A stretch of DNA of 64,000 nt from Haloarcula rubripromontorii (GTDB lineage Archaea > Halobacteriota > Halobacteria > Halobacteriales > Haloarculaceae). Below the pieces are notes generated by a model. That model had not been told where the DNA came from. It searched no databases and saw only the letters and a program-made list of their open reading frames with translations. The stretch spans positions 484,387-548,386 of the forward strand of contig NZ_LIUF01000003.1 in the NCBI RefSeq assembly GCF_001280425.1, written 5' to 3'. Positions 17,247 to 27,056 of this stretch are shown one piece after another. Position 1 is the stretch's first letter. Each line of letters opens with the position of its first letter. A program made the translations under genes and the position numbers.

Positions 17247-19150
17247 GGAAGTTGAGACTACACCGGGTTTAGCGGGGCTGTGATGTGTGAATTTGTCCGA
17301 TTCAGTCAACGAAAACCACCTCAAATCACTCCCCAAGCGGCCATTCCTGTCATACTTCCAATTGTATGGGCGAATTTTCGAGACTCCCAACAGTGTAGCC
17401 ACTCAGACGGCGCGCTGACCTGGACTGAGTGCCTCTCTACCCAATTCCGGTCTCCTTCTTCAGCAGCGTCAATGTGTTATCTGCCGTCACCATCGGCGAG
17501 TGCCCGTACTCACTAGTCAACGCAACCTGGACGAGCAAGTCGACGGCTCGCCAGATAGAGTACAGCAGACACGCGAACGCGAAGTAGAAGAATCGCAGCC
17601 CGAAATCCTTCGACGTGGTGGCAGCCATGAACCGTTTGATCGACCTGTACCCACTCTCAATCTCCCAGCGATAGCCGTACTCCGTGAGGTGACCACTCCC
17701 GCAATTCGTCATGAACACCGAATATTGTTGATGGTCGTCGTGCTCTGAATCTTCTTTTCGACGATAGATCAGCGTCGTCTCGTGCCACTCGTTCTTGCCG
17801 AGGTGGAGCTTCCGGTCGGTCTCATAGCGGTCTTGACCGCTCTGGAGCAACCGCTTCGCCTGGGCCTTCTCGCTGGTCTGCATCCGCTTGGGAACGACGT
17901 AGGAGAGCCCACGCTGGCTGAGCATCTCTAAGATGTGCTGGCTATCGAACTCCCGGTCCATCAGCACGTTATCGACGTGAACCATCTCCTCAGCAGAGTT
18001 CAAGAGGTCCTCGACGATTTCTAAGCGAGATTCACCCTTCCGAACTGGCCGTGCGTCAAGCACGATCGGGACGGCGTTGCCGACTAATTGGACTGTCGCC
18101 CACTGGTAGGCATACTCGTCGTTCTTCTTCTTCGTCCCGAGGATCTCGTCCTCGTGCCCGGTCCTGTCGCCGGTGAAGGGATTTGCTTCAGTGATGTCGA
18201 TCGCGACGATGCCCGCTCGAAAGAACTGCTCTGTCTCCGCAACTTCGCTTAGGAGCCTATTAATGGCCTGTCGGTACATCTCACGAATCTCTGAAATTGC
18301 GAGATCGCGAATATGCTCTCGGTGAGCGTGTCCCAGCGGGGTTCGGTCACGGGATGACTCAATGACAAAACTGCGAGCCCCTTCGTTCGCAGCCAACCGC
18401 TCGCGAAGCCCCAGGTACGTCTGCAGATCCCAGTACGCGTTCTCATGTATCCCGCAGCCGTCCCCACGATCCAGCGAGAGTGCTGGGAAGACAATGCGAC
18501 TGACGTGGTCGGTGATCTTCTCTGCCTGCTCTAACGCAGTTTGGTCGTCCGGTTCTGACTCACCAGACTCACTCCCGTGGTATCGGAGCTTTCGTGCCGG
18601 CTCACGCGGAACCGCGACACCCGCATTCTGGGCTTTGATGAGGATCGTTCGCGCTGTGGTTTCGACCGTGTCCCGGAGATCTGCAGTGAAGCGATGGTGC
18701 CAACTGCGCCACAGGGTTGACTGAGCGGGGACCGACTCCAAGCCGATCTGTTCGCTGAAATCAGGGTGCTGGGTGAGGTATTCGACGAGGGCCGTCTCGT
18801 GGTTCCAGCCATAGCATTCTTTCAGCAGGAACAAGCGAAATAGTGTCTCCATCTCGTAGCTCGTCGATCCTGCATACCGGTCGTGGGGATCGAACTGGAC
18901 GTATGCAAGCGGTAATGTGTGGACGAATGGTTCAACGCCCTCGTGTTCGTCTTGTTGGAACCACGTTTTTGCGACCACGCGGACATCCGACTCCAGTGCG
19001 GGAAGCGACGAACGATCGAACAGCGGGCTAGACCCATACGTTGGCCAATCGACATAGGAACAATGAGCTATTTGGCGAAAGACTGTTCGACGCGACTCGG
19101 GGGGCATAGCCATGTGGGTGCTGATAGCAAAACGTCCAAGACCAGTTGAT
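17247..19150 (-). mobile_element. IS4-family insertion sequence, copy 2 (ends approximate)
   Basis: It shares GAAGTTGAGACTACA and the following GCGGGGCTGTGAT block with copies 1 and 3. Copies 2 and 3 also share the preceding CATTGAGAAGGCC and a CTCAACT...AGTTGAG hairpin, which may be a transcription terminator or part of the IS end. The right boundary is unresolved. Confidence 0.7.
17437..19113 (-). CDS. IS4-family transposase, copy 2
   Basis: A 558-residue intact transposase with the catalytic blocks GIVAIDITEANPFTGD, VLMDREFDSQH and the YREK signature YGYRWEIESGYRSIK. It differs from copy 1 throughout its N-terminal third. ATG at 19113 (MAMPPESRRTVF) supports the starts chosen for the other copies. 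Confidence 0.9.
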   Translation of the reverse strand: MAMPPESRRTVFRQIAHCSYVDWPTYGSSPLFDRSSLPALESDVRVVAKTWFQQDEHEGVEPFVHTLPLAYVQFDPHDRYAGSTSYEMETLFRLFLLKECYGWNHETALVEYLTQHPDFSEQIGLESVPAQSTLWRSWHHRFTADLRDTVETTARTILIKAQNAGVAVPREPARKLRYHGSESGESEPDDQTALEQAEKITDHVSRIVFPALSLDRGDGCGIHENAYWDLQTYLGLRERLAANEGARSFVIESSRDRTPLGHAHREHIRDLAISEIREMYRQAINRLLSEVAETEQFFRAGIVAIDITEANPFTGDRTGHEDEILGTKKKNDEYAYQWATVQLVGNAVPIVLDARPVRKGESRLEIVEDLLNSAEEMVHVDNVLMDREFDSQHILEMLSQRGLSYVVPKRMQTSEKAQAKRLLQSGQDRYETDRKLHLGKNEWHETTLIYRRKEDSEHDDHQQYSVFMTNCGSGHLTEYGYRWEIESGYRSIKRFMAATTSKDFGLRFFYFAFACLLYSIWRAVDLLVQVALTSEYGHSPMVTADNTLTLLKKETGIG

Positions 19151-19193
19151 CAAGATCGGATAGAAGTTGGATTCATCAGCGGAAGTGTTGTGG

Positions 19194-20441
19194 TTAGCTG
19201 GAGTAAGAGACACTCCCAAACTGTGTTTCTCGCCAGTATTTCCAGAGGTAGGATAGATCACTAGGATACAGCAGTTTTACAATTTCCCGCTTGCTGCCAT
19301 CGTTAATATCTGAAAGGGTATCTCGAGAAAGCTTGTTCAGATCTTGCATGAGTCGGTCGTACCGTTCGTTTGGTGCAAGGTATAGCAACCTCGTCATCAT
19401 CAATCGACGGTCTTGTCTGGGGGCAACTTGCTCGTTCCATAGGTCGTCGTAGACTCCCATCTCCTCAGCAGAGATGTTTTTCGTCCTCGTCAGACAGCGG
19501 TCGGCTGTCATTGCAGCTGCGCGAGCTGATTTCATACACTTGTAGATTCCCTCTCCCCAGACAGGATCAACCGATGGGACAGTATCACCGATCGCCATAA
19601 ATGAATCAGTACTCATCGATCCGGGGGGCTGTACATGTGCTGATCCCCGAACTGGACTCTCTGCGATTTGTCTGGCGTTCTCGAACCGTGGGTCAGTATC
19701 AAGCCAATGTTCAAGATACCCGTCGACGGTGCGATCGTGAATGGCGTTTTCTTGATAGCGTTCATTCTGGATGTAACAGATACCGACTTTTGCTGTGTCG
19801 TCACCCGTATGGAAGATCCACGAATAACCTCCAGGGGCGTACTCGTGGTCCAACCGCAACATCATCGCGTCAGTGAGATCAGCAAAATCGGGATGATTGA
19901 GATTGACGCCTTCGAATAAGTATTCAATACCAATCGCGTGGTTCTCCCGCTCAAGATTGGCTATCCCCAGACCTTTAGCCAGTGGCGCAGACGGACCCGT
20001 AGCATCAATAACGATTTCGCCAAAGACCTCCTGGTCACGGTTATAACGGACACCAACGAGATTACCATCTTCGACGATCGGGTCACGAACACGAGAATCA
20101 AACCGATACTCAGCACCCTTGTGACGACCATCCTCGACAAGGAACTTCTTGAACGCCTCGAAGTCCAAGACAAAGCCCGGCTGGTCCTGGATAAAGTGTT
20201 CATTTGGAGATTCAAGAACTACTGATTCAGTCGCGTGCATAACGACGTCGTCCGGGATGCCGAAGGAGGTCATCATTGACGCAAACGTTCCGCCGGTAGA
20301 TTTGTTACTTTGAGCTGGGAATTCATCTTCTGCTTCGGTTTCTAGGACGACAACATCGTACCCACGGTCAGCTAGGTCTCGTGCACACTGCGCCCCCGCT
20401 GGACCTGCTCCAGCGATGATCACATCATACCTGTTTGACAT
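19194..20441 (-). CDS. Geranylgeranyl-reductase-like FAD oxidoreductase
   Basis: A 415-residue flavoprotein with the dinucleotide motif IIAGAGPAGAQCA (8-20) and the second FAD motif AIGDTVPSVDPVWGEGI, which together mark the geranylgeranyl reductase family. In archaea these enzymes saturate isoprenoid chains of membrane lipids; other members act on isoprenoid side chains or halogenate, and no specific substrate can be assigned. ATG at 20441 places the Rossmann strand at the N terminus. It lies 95 bp downstream of the SMR transporter on the same strand, between two IS4 copies, so it is likely horizontally acquired. Confidence 0.85.
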   Translation of the reverse strand: MSNRYDVIIAGAGPAGAQCARDLADRGYDVVVLETEAEDEFPAQSNKSTGGTFASMMTSFGIPDDVVMHATESVVLESPNEHFIQDQPGFVLDFEAFKKFLVEDGRHKGAEYRFDSRVRDPIVEDGNLVGVRYNRDQEVFGEIVIDATGPSAPLAKGLGIANLERENHAIGIEYLFEGVNLNHPDFADLTDAMMLRLDHEYAPGGYSWIFHTGDDTAKVGICYIQNERYQENAIHDRTVDGYLEHWLDTDPRFENARQIAESPVRGSAHVQPPGSMSTDSFMAIGDTVPSVDPVWGEGIYKCMKSARAAAMTADRCLTRTKNISAEEMGVYDDLWNEQVAPRQDRRLMMTRLLYLAPNERYDRLMQDLNKLSRDTLSDINDGSKREIVKLLYPSDLSYLWKYWRETQFGSVSYSS

Positions 20442-20536
20442 CGTTGGAGAACAACTACTCAAGAGCGGACGAACAAGATGTTGGAACACAGTGCCACTTT
20501 TCGGTTGTTTCTACACAGGCCCCTGTGCCCACCATC

Positions 20537-20869
20537 TTAGTGGGCAGACATCTGTGACACCACGTTGACGAAGTAGACGCCACCGATAATGAGGCCAATT
20601 CCGAGAAGGCCTGCCAGATCAACTGGTTCATCAAAAATAACGGCCCCGATACCTGCTACACCGACAATACCCAATGCTGCCCATGTCCCATAGACGACAC
20701 CCATCGGTAATTCCTCTAACGTCAGGGATAGTAGATAGAACGCTGCCCCATATCCGAGGACAACCCCGATACTGGGAACCGGTTGTGAAAACCCATCGGA
20801 GAGTTTGAGGGCAGTTGTCCCGAATAATTCGGAGAGTATTGCACCAGCGAGCAGTACGTATGGATGCAT
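20537..20869 (-). CDS. SMR-family multidrug efflux protein
   Basis: A 110-residue protein with four hydrophobic helices and the essential membrane glutamate at E14 (AILSELFGTTALK). The region PMGVVYGTWAALGIVG matches the small multidrug resistance family (EmrE/SugE). It would export cationic compounds by proton exchange as a dimer. It is divergent from the TrmB-type regulator, which starts 83 bp away and probably controls it. The SugE-like versus EmrE-like subtype cannot be decided. Confidence 0.9.
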   Translation of the reverse strand: MHPYVLLAGAILSELFGTTALKLSDGFSQPVPSIGVVLGYGAAFYLLSLTLEELPMGVVYGTWAALGIVGVAGIGAVIFDEPVDLAGLLGIGLIIGGVYFVNVVSQMSAH

Positions 20870-20952
20870 ATCGTTAGGTCTCGAAGCCCCCGAGATACGA
20901 CTATTGAAACAAAACAGCACTTACAATTTGTTTGGAGGCACAATGACAAAGC

Positions 20953-21741
20953 ATGACGGAATTGGGCGAGCTTGGACTCTCAAGTTATGAGGAGAAGGTA
21001 TATCGAACCCTTCTCGTAACAGGAGCAGTGACGGCAGCTGAACTCTCTGATACTAGTGGAGTCCCAAAAGGCCGTATCTACGACGTACTAAACGGCCTTG
21101 AAGCTCGCAAGTTGATTTGGAGACAGTCAAGCGACCCAAATCGGTACGTGGCCGTACAGCCAGAAACCGTCGTCGACAGGCTTCTGGCTGAACGAGCGTA
21201 TGAACTGAAACAAGAGTGGGATCGTTACCGCGAGAAAGCAGAAACAGTTCGTTCGAACCTTTTGCCGACACCACCAACAGAGAGTAGTTTCTGGCTTGGA
21301 TCGCTCGGGAGTGACGAAATGAGTACAGCGCTCCAGCAGCATATGCGAACCGCGGAGAATGTTGTCAAAGCAACTGTCGGGCCTCCCTACGAGGATGCGA
21401 CGTGGGAGACACTCCAATCTGAAGTGGAAGGCTTTTTCGAGGGTGCTAATACGGATTTGTCTGTTGACCTCCTCTTCAGTGAAAAAGCAGTTACCGTACT
21501 CCCCGACCGATTCCCACATCTAATTGAAAACCAGCCCGCAAACATAACTGTCAGAACGACTCCTGAGATTGCGCTTTCGTTTGATATCGTGGACAATGTG
21601 GAGACGACGATCGATGTGCTACATCCAGTATCTGGCGAAGACAGGATCGGTGTGATCGGGATCAAAGATTCGCAAGTAGTCTCCGAGTTTGAGCAGTACT
21701 TCCAACGACTGTGGACCGATGCTGTTCCCCTCCTTGAGTGA
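20953..21741 (+). CDS. TrmB-family transcriptional regulator
   Basis: A 262-residue protein with an N-terminal winged helix (LSSYEEKVYRTLLVTGAVTA; GVPKGRIYDVLNGLEARKL), a helical linker (residues 75-100) and a C-terminal sensor-like domain. This is the TrmB layout; the sugar-binding domain typical of TrmB itself is shorter here, so the ligand is unknown. Transcribed away from the SMR gene, it is the obvious candidate regulator of the SMR-reductase unit. Confidence 0.9.
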   Translation: MTELGELGLSSYEEKVYRTLLVTGAVTAAELSDTSGVPKGRIYDVLNGLEARKLIWRQSSDPNRYVAVQPETVVDRLLAERAYELKQEWDRYREKAETVRSNLLPTPPTESSFWLGSLGSDEMSTALQQHMRTAENVVKATVGPPYEDATWETLQSEVEGFFEGANTDLSVDLLFSEKAVTVLPDRFPHLIENQPANITVRTTPEIALSFDIVDNVETTIDVLHPVSGEDRIGVIGIKDSQVVSEFEQYFQRLWTDAVPLLE

Positions 21742-21842
21742 GACAGTGATGATGGGAGGAAGACGTGATGTACTGTAATTGACTCAAACCGATATTGCCT
21801 CTGTGCATTGAGAAGGCCAGTCTCAACTACTGTCGCGCCTTG

Positions 21843-23750
21843 GAAGTTGAGACTACAGCGGGTTTAGCGGGGCTGTAATGCGTGGTATCGGCCGATTCAA
21901 TCAGCAGAAACTGACTCAGATCACCCTTCGTTCGCTTCTTCCTGTCGCACTAACAACTATATTGCCATGTTCCCGAGATTCTCAATAGCGTTGCCACTCG
22001 GAAATTTGCGCTGACCCAGATCGAGGACGCTACTATCCGATCCCAGTCTCCTTCTTCAGCAGCGTCAATGTGTTATCAGCCGTCACCACCGGCGAATGTT
22101 CGTACTCTCCGGTCAACTCAACCTGCACGAGCAAATCAACTGCCCGCCAGATAGAGTACAACAGACACGCGAATGCGAAGTAGAAGAACCGGAGCCCGAA
22201 ATCCTTCGAGGTCGTCGCAGCCATGAACCGCTTAATCGACCTGTACCCGCTCTCAATCTCCCATCTGTAGCCGTACTCCGTGAGGTGTCCACTCCCCCGA
22301 TTTGTCATGAACACCGAATACTGCCGGTGATCGTCATGCTCTGAGTCCTCTTTCCGTCGGTAGACCAGCGTCGTCTCGTGCCACTCGTTCTTGCCGAGGT
22401 GGAGCTTCCGGTCGGTCTCGTACCGATCTTGACCATGCTGGAGTAACCGCTTGGCCTGGGCTTTCTCACTCGTCTGCATCCGCTTCGGCACGACGTAAGA
22501 GAGCCCGCGCTGGCTGATCATCTCCAAGACGTGCTGACTGTCGAACTCCCGGTCCATCAGGACGTTATCAACGTGAACGAGTTCTTCAGCCGAATCCAGC
22601 AGGTCCTCGACAATCTCTTGGCGTGACTCGCCTTTCCGCACCGGGCGAGCATCGAGGACGAGCGGGACCGCATTGCCGACTAGTTGCGCTGTCGCCCACT
22701 GGTAGGCGTACTCGTCGGTCTTCTCCTTCGTCCCGATGATCTCGTCTTCGTGACCGGTGCGGTCGCCGGTAAAGGGGTCGGCCTCCGTGATGTCGATCGC
22801 GACGATGCCTGCGCGGAAGAACTCCTCCGTCGCTGCGATCTCATTGATGAGCTGTCGGACCGCCTGTCGGTACATCTCGCGAATCTGCTCGATAGAGAGA
22901 TTACGGATCTGGTCGCGATGACCGTGCCCGAGTGGTGTTCGATCACGCGTCGACTCGTGGATGAAGCTGCGAGCGCCCTCGTTGGCGGCCAAGTTCTCAC
23001 GGAGTCCTAAGTAGGTCTGTAAGCCCCAGTAGGCGTTCTCGGGAATCTCACAGCGCTCGACACGGTTGAGCGAGAACGCGGGGAACGCGACGCGACTGAC
23101 GTGCTTGGTAATCGTCCCTGTCTTGTTGAGGATGGCCTGGTCGTCAGGGTTCGAATCAGCGGCGTCGTGGCCTTGACGGGAATTTCGTTCTGGTTCGCGT
23201 GGTACGGCGACATCTGCGTTTTGCGCTTTGATGAGGATCGTTCGAGCCGCTTTCTGGACCGTCTCGCGGAGATCTCGCGTGAAGCGCTCGTTCCAGCTGC
23301 GCCACAGTGTCGATTGATCGGGCACCATCCCAAACTCTAGGCGTCCGCAGAGTCCAGGGTGGCCATCGAGGTACTCGACGAGAGATGTTTCGTGCTTCCA
23401 TCCGTGGAGTTCTTTCAGCACGAACACGCGAAAGAGGGTATCCATCTCGTAGCGTGTCGAACTTCCGTAGCAGTCGTGGGCTTCGAAGCGGAAGTAGGCC
23501 AGAGGAATCGAGCAGACCAGCTGTTCGAGTGAGTTATGATCAGGGTGCGTAAACCAGGCACTCGAGACGACTCGAACGTCCGATTCTAACCCGGCGAGCG
23601 AGGTTCGATCGTACAGCGGCGTCGAGTCATATGTGGGCCACTCGACGTGCTGGTGGTGTGCGATTCGTCGAAAGACACTGCATCGAGACTCGCGAGTCGC
23701 GACCACTACGAATAGATAGCCCGGACATGCCCAAGAGTCCGTCTAACTGA
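21843..23750 (-). mobile_element. IS4-family insertion sequence, copy 3 (ends approximate)
   Basis: The left side GAAGTTGAGACTACAGCGGG matches copies 1 and 2, with the shared CATTGAGAAGGCC preceding it as in copy 2. It bounds the reductase-SMR-TrmB cargo on the right. The right end is not resolved. Confidence 0.7.
22033..23706 (-). CDS. IS4-family transposase, copy 3
   Basis: A 557-residue intact transposase with DITEADPFTGDRTG, VHVDNVLMDREFDS and YGYRWEIESGYRSIK. It starts at GTG (VVATRESRCSVF). All three copies have open frames, so any could supply transposase to the others. Confidence 0.9.
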   Translation of the reverse strand: MVATRESRCSVFRRIAHHQHVEWPTYDSTPLYDRTSLAGLESDVRVVSSAWFTHPDHNSLEQLVCSIPLAYFRFEAHDCYGSSTRYEMDTLFRVFVLKELHGWKHETSLVEYLDGHPGLCGRLEFGMVPDQSTLWRSWNERFTRDLRETVQKAARTILIKAQNADVAVPREPERNSRQGHDAADSNPDDQAILNKTGTITKHVSRVAFPAFSLNRVERCEIPENAYWGLQTYLGLRENLAANEGARSFIHESTRDRTPLGHGHRDQIRNLSIEQIREMYRQAVRQLINEIAATEEFFRAGIVAIDITEADPFTGDRTGHEDEIIGTKEKTDEYAYQWATAQLVGNAVPLVLDARPVRKGESRQEIVEDLLDSAEELVHVDNVLMDREFDSQHVLEMISQRGLSYVVPKRMQTSEKAQAKRLLQHGQDRYETDRKLHLGKNEWHETTLVYRRKEDSEHDDHRQYSVFMTNRGSGHLTEYGYRWEIESGYRSIKRFMAATTSKDFGLRFFYFAFACLLYSIWRAVDLLVQVELTGEYEHSPVVTADNTLTLLKKETGIG

Positions 23751-23904
23751 CCTGTATAGTGGTTTCAGTAGCTCTATTGGATTCCCCAGTCGCGAAACAG
23801 GAGTGGTGCAGCTAATCGTTAGATGTAGAGTGAGAATGTAACAGAGTGGGGTTCTAGATATAGCTTACAGAATGTCTATATGATTCGGGTGGGTGGATTT
23901 CTGT

Positions 23905-25014
23905 ATGCCCTCCCGCCGTTCGTTCCTCGCCACTAGTGGTACGCTCTTGGCAGGTGTCCTCGCTGGCTGCTCGGGGACAATTCTTTCACAATCGCCAGAT
24001 GGGACGCAATGGACCGCATCAGTTCCTGAACCAACATCACTGTCCCCACCCTGTGTAACGAACGGATGGCTTGCAGTTGGTGGGTATCATAGCAGTCAAT
24101 CTGGGAATAGCCAGCTCGCGGTTTTTGATGCAACAGACGGGACACGACAGTGGGATATTGATCTAGAACGAATAACTGGCCTCACTGCTTCAGATGGACA
24201 CATCTACGCCGGCGAGAGAGGCGGCCCCCGTGGTGCACAAGCACAGATCTACGCGTTCGATGCATCGAGTGGTGAGCAATTGTGGACACAGGCCGTGAAT
24301 AACCTCGCTTCAGCGCTCACTGTTTCGGATGAGACCCTCTACGCGGCGAACGGCTCCCTTGCAGCCCTTGAGACGAGTGATGGAACACTTCGCTGGGAGC
24401 AGTCGTCGATCGATGGAATCGACTTCACCGTGATTGCCGCACCAGACGACCAACTTGCAGCTGATGATACGGCGGTCTACTTCGGTAACCAAGGAGGCGT
24501 CGTCGCACTCTCACCCAGCAACGGAACACTTCTGTGGGCGTGGCAGCCGGAGGACTGGCCGTCAACAACTGTCGGCCCTCTTCCTGTCGATACCCATGTA
24601 TATGTTGGAGCAGACGGTAACGTCGCCGCACTTGATCGGACAACTGGCCAGCTCCAGTGGCGATCGTCATTTGGAATGGATGCCCGAGTTCAAGGGGTCC
24701 ACAAAACTGAATCATCCCTTTTAGTTGCAGAGTCGACAGCGCAAGCACCTTCTGGAACTTTTGGGACATTATATGAGCTCTCACTTCAGAACGGTACGGA
24801 ACGCTATGAGAGACGCTTTGAGACGCCCGTAACACAAACAACTTCGACCTTGGACAGGTTCATTGTCGGAACAGATGCCGGACAGATCACGTGGGTCGAT
24901 AGACTCTCTTCATTTGAGCGAGCTCAGACGACGATTTCCAGTGAGACATTTCTCCTAGGTGCCGGTGACGAGCAAGTGTTTGCACAAACAACTAACGGAA
25001 CCATCCGTCTTTAG
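23905..25014 (+). CDS. PQQ-type beta-propeller Tat lipoprotein
   Basis: A 369-residue protein starting PSRRSFLATSGTLLAGVLAGC: a twin-arginine signal followed by a lipobox cysteine, so it should be exported folded and lipid-anchored outside the cell. The body consists of PQQ-like blades (DGTRQWDID, SGEQLWTQA, DGTLRWEQS, NGTLLWAWQ, TGQLQWRSS). Such proteins act as scaffolds or assembly factors; few bind PQQ. The stop codon falls inside the terminal repeat of the adjoining ISH8-like element, so the native C terminus may have been trimmed by a few residues. Confidence 0.85.
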   Translation: MPSRRSFLATSGTLLAGVLAGCSGTILSQSPDGTQWTASVPEPTSLSPPCVTNGWLAVGGYHSSQSGNSQLAVFDATDGTRQWDIDLERITGLTASDGHIYAGERGGPRGAQAQIYAFDASSGEQLWTQAVNNLASALTVSDETLYAANGSLAALETSDGTLRWEQSSIDGIDFTVIAAPDDQLAADDTAVYFGNQGGVVALSPSNGTLLWAWQPEDWPSTTVGPLPVDTHVYVGADGNVAALDRTTGQLQWRSSFGMDARVQGVHKTESSLLVAESTAQAPSGTFGTLYELSLQNGTERYERRFETPVTQTTSTLDRFIVGTDAGQITWVDRLSSFERAQTTISSETFLLGAGDEQVFAQTTNGTIRL

Positions 25015-26400
25015 CTAAGAGAGAAACCGCGTGACAGCAGCGGCTTATCGAGGCTTCTTTTCGAGAGGAATGAGGAGGCGATAGCTGTGTCCAACAGAGC
25101 CTCCTCATCGAGAATCATGCGTCGGCTCACTACACTGTTTCCCTCTGAGTTCCTCGAAGAGCACGCCGAGGAACTCGGCGTGGTCGAGCGAGAGGGTAAG
25201 CTCCAGATTCCTGTCCTCGTGTGGGCGCTCGTGTTCGGCTTCGCCGCAGGCGAGAGCCGAACACTCGCTGGGTTTAGACGCTGCTACAACGCTACAGCTG
25301 ACGAACCGATCTCTTCTGGCGGCTTCTATCACCGGTTGACACCGTTACTCGCAGAGTATCTCCGCGACCTCGTCGAGCGCGGCCTCGACGAAGTCGCTGT
25401 CCCTGATGCTGTTGATGCTGATATCGACCGGTTCAGGGACGTGATGATCGCTGATGGAACGGTGTTGCGGTTGCACGAGTTTCTTTCTGATGAGTTTCAA
25501 GCCCGCCACGAGGAGCAGGCTGGAGCGAAGCTCCACCTGCTCCACAACGCTACCGACCAGACCATAGAACGGATCGATGTGACTGATGAGAAAACGCACG
25601 ACAGCGCGCTATTCAAGACAGGATCGTGGCTGCAAGGACGACTGGTTCTGTTTGATCGAGCGTACTTCAAATACCGCCGCTTTGCGTTGATCGACGAGAA
25701 CGACGGCTACTTCGTGAGTCGGCTGAAGCAGAACGCAAATCCGGTGATAACGGCGGAATTACGGGAATGGCGCGGCCGCGCCATTCCCTTGGAGGGCAAA
25801 CAGATCCACGATGTGGTCGATGATCTCTCGCGGAAGTACATCGACGTAGAGGTGGAAGCGGAGTTCAAGCGTGGCCAGTACGAGGGAACCCGGTCGCTGG
25901 ACACGAAGCGATTTCGCGTCGTCGGCGTCCGCAACGAGGACGCCGACGACTACCACCTATACATCACGAATCTACCGAGAGAGGAGTTTCTCCCGGCGGA
26001 TCTAGCGACGCTGTATCGGTGTCGATGGGAAGTAGAAACGTTGTTCCGTGAGTTGAAGACGCAGTACGAACTGGACGAATTCGACACGAACAACCCTGAT
26101 GTCGTGAAGATTCTACTGTACGCAGCGTTGCTGTCACTGCTGGTGAGTCGTGAGTTGTTGGATCTGGTCACTGAGCAGGCCGACGATGAGATCGTGTTTC
26201 CGCCGGAACGCTGGGCGGCGACCTTCCGGTCGCACGCCCAGCTCATCCTTCACGAACTCGGTGAGTACCTCGGTTACTCGCCACCGCCGTTGTTGGAGCG
26301 GCTAATCGAAGATGCCCAGAAAATCCACCAACAACGACCGATCTTACAAGAGACGCTCGCTACCGCTACACAACCGAGGTGTGAGTCTTAGCTAAAGACG
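25006..26400 (+). mobile_element. ISH8-like IS4-family insertion sequence
   Basis: A 1.39-kb element bounded by perfect 15-bp inverted repeats: CGTCTTTAGCTAAGA at the left end and its complement at the right end. Both neighbouring genes run into it (the PQQ lipoprotein on the left, an HTH protein on the right). No target duplication is evident in the flanks. Confidence 0.85.
25117..26391 (+). CDS. ISH8-type IS4-family transposase
   Basis: A 424-residue DDE transposase with MIADGTVLRLHEFL (first Asp), VLFDRAYFKYRRFALI (second Asp) and the YREK signature YRCRWEVETLFRELK. It is not closely related to the 558-residue transposases nearby. ATG at 25117 begins MRRLTTLFPSEF; an earlier GTG at 25087 is less likely. 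The frame is intact. Confidence 0.9.
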   Translation: MRRLTTLFPSEFLEEHAEELGVVEREGKLQIPVLVWALVFGFAAGESRTLAGFRRCYNATADEPISSGGFYHRLTPLLAEYLRDLVERGLDEVAVPDAVDADIDRFRDVMIADGTVLRLHEFLSDEFQARHEEQAGAKLHLLHNATDQTIERIDVTDEKTHDSALFKTGSWLQGRLVLFDRAYFKYRRFALIDENDGYFVSRLKQNANPVITAELREWRGRAIPLEGKQIHDVVDDLSRKYIDVEVEAEFKRGQYEGTRSLDTKRFRVVGVRNEDADDYHLYITNLPREEFLPADLATLYRCRWEVETLFRELKTQYELDEFDTNNPDVVKILLYAALLSLLVSRELLDLVTEQADDEIVFPPERWAATFRSHAQLILHELGEYLGYSPPPLLERLIEDAQKIHQQRPILQETLATATQPRCES

Positions 26401-26677
26401 AATACGTGTCGGGATAGCTGTTCCAGAGCCGGCGAGCGGGGCCGTTCTTCGGCGGCGTTTCGTGCTCGATATCGTGGCGGTTGATCGCGCGATAGATGGT
26501 CCGCTTCGAGACCTCGTGTGCGATGGCCAGATCGGCGACGTCGAAGCCGGCATCGAGCGCCGCTGCCAGATACGACGGGTCGGTGTAGGCGTCTGGCGTG
26601 AATTCAGACAGGTCGAGTGCGGCAACGATCTCGGCTTTCCGGTTGGTGGTCGCAGTCTGTGAGTCGGGATCAGTCAT
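26366..26677 (-). pseudogene. HTH DNA-binding protein truncated by ISH8-like element
   Basis: The frame starts MTDPDSQTATTNRKAEIV and contains a helix-turn-helix (FDVADLAIAHEVSKRTIYRA) of the homeodomain-like or resolvase type. After NSYPDTY the reading enters the IS end at 26400 and stops at 26366, so the C terminus is missing. About 92 native residues remain. The HTH is whole, so residual DNA binding is possible. Confidence 0.7.
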
Positions 26678-26777
26678 CGGTGTATATGTCAAGTTGACTA
26701 GCCGGATTTCCTAGAGTGTTTCGGCGACAACGGGGAAGGTGAGCGATAGTAAAATAGCGGCAAGAACTGATGCCATC

Positions 26778-26905
26778 CGCCCCCTCCCCCCTTCATTCCA
26801 GTTAATACCCGCGCGTGCAGGGATCGGAATTGGGAGTCAGCAGCTCGAAGCCGCTACCGACCGATTCTGAGACCGGCCATATATTCGAATACTGAGATAT
26901 AGTTG
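26778..26905. repeat. Direct repeat left of uspA-like gene
   Basis: CGCCCCCTCCCCCC, then TTAATACCCGCGCGTG, followed by a weaker match ending ACCGGCCATAT. The same series occurs at 27709-27835. The rest of 26693-27056 shows no gene. Confidence 0.65.
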
Positions 26906-27056
26906 CCAGCGGAATCGCCGCCCACCAGTGGGGCCGGTCAGAAAGGACACGGCCGCTTTGCCGTCGCTATGTTGCTCACATTACTGGGGAGTCTGCCTGC
27001 TCACTAACTGGTGGCCGGGGTCACAGTTTATGCGTGTGCCGGGCGCTGAAGCCGAC

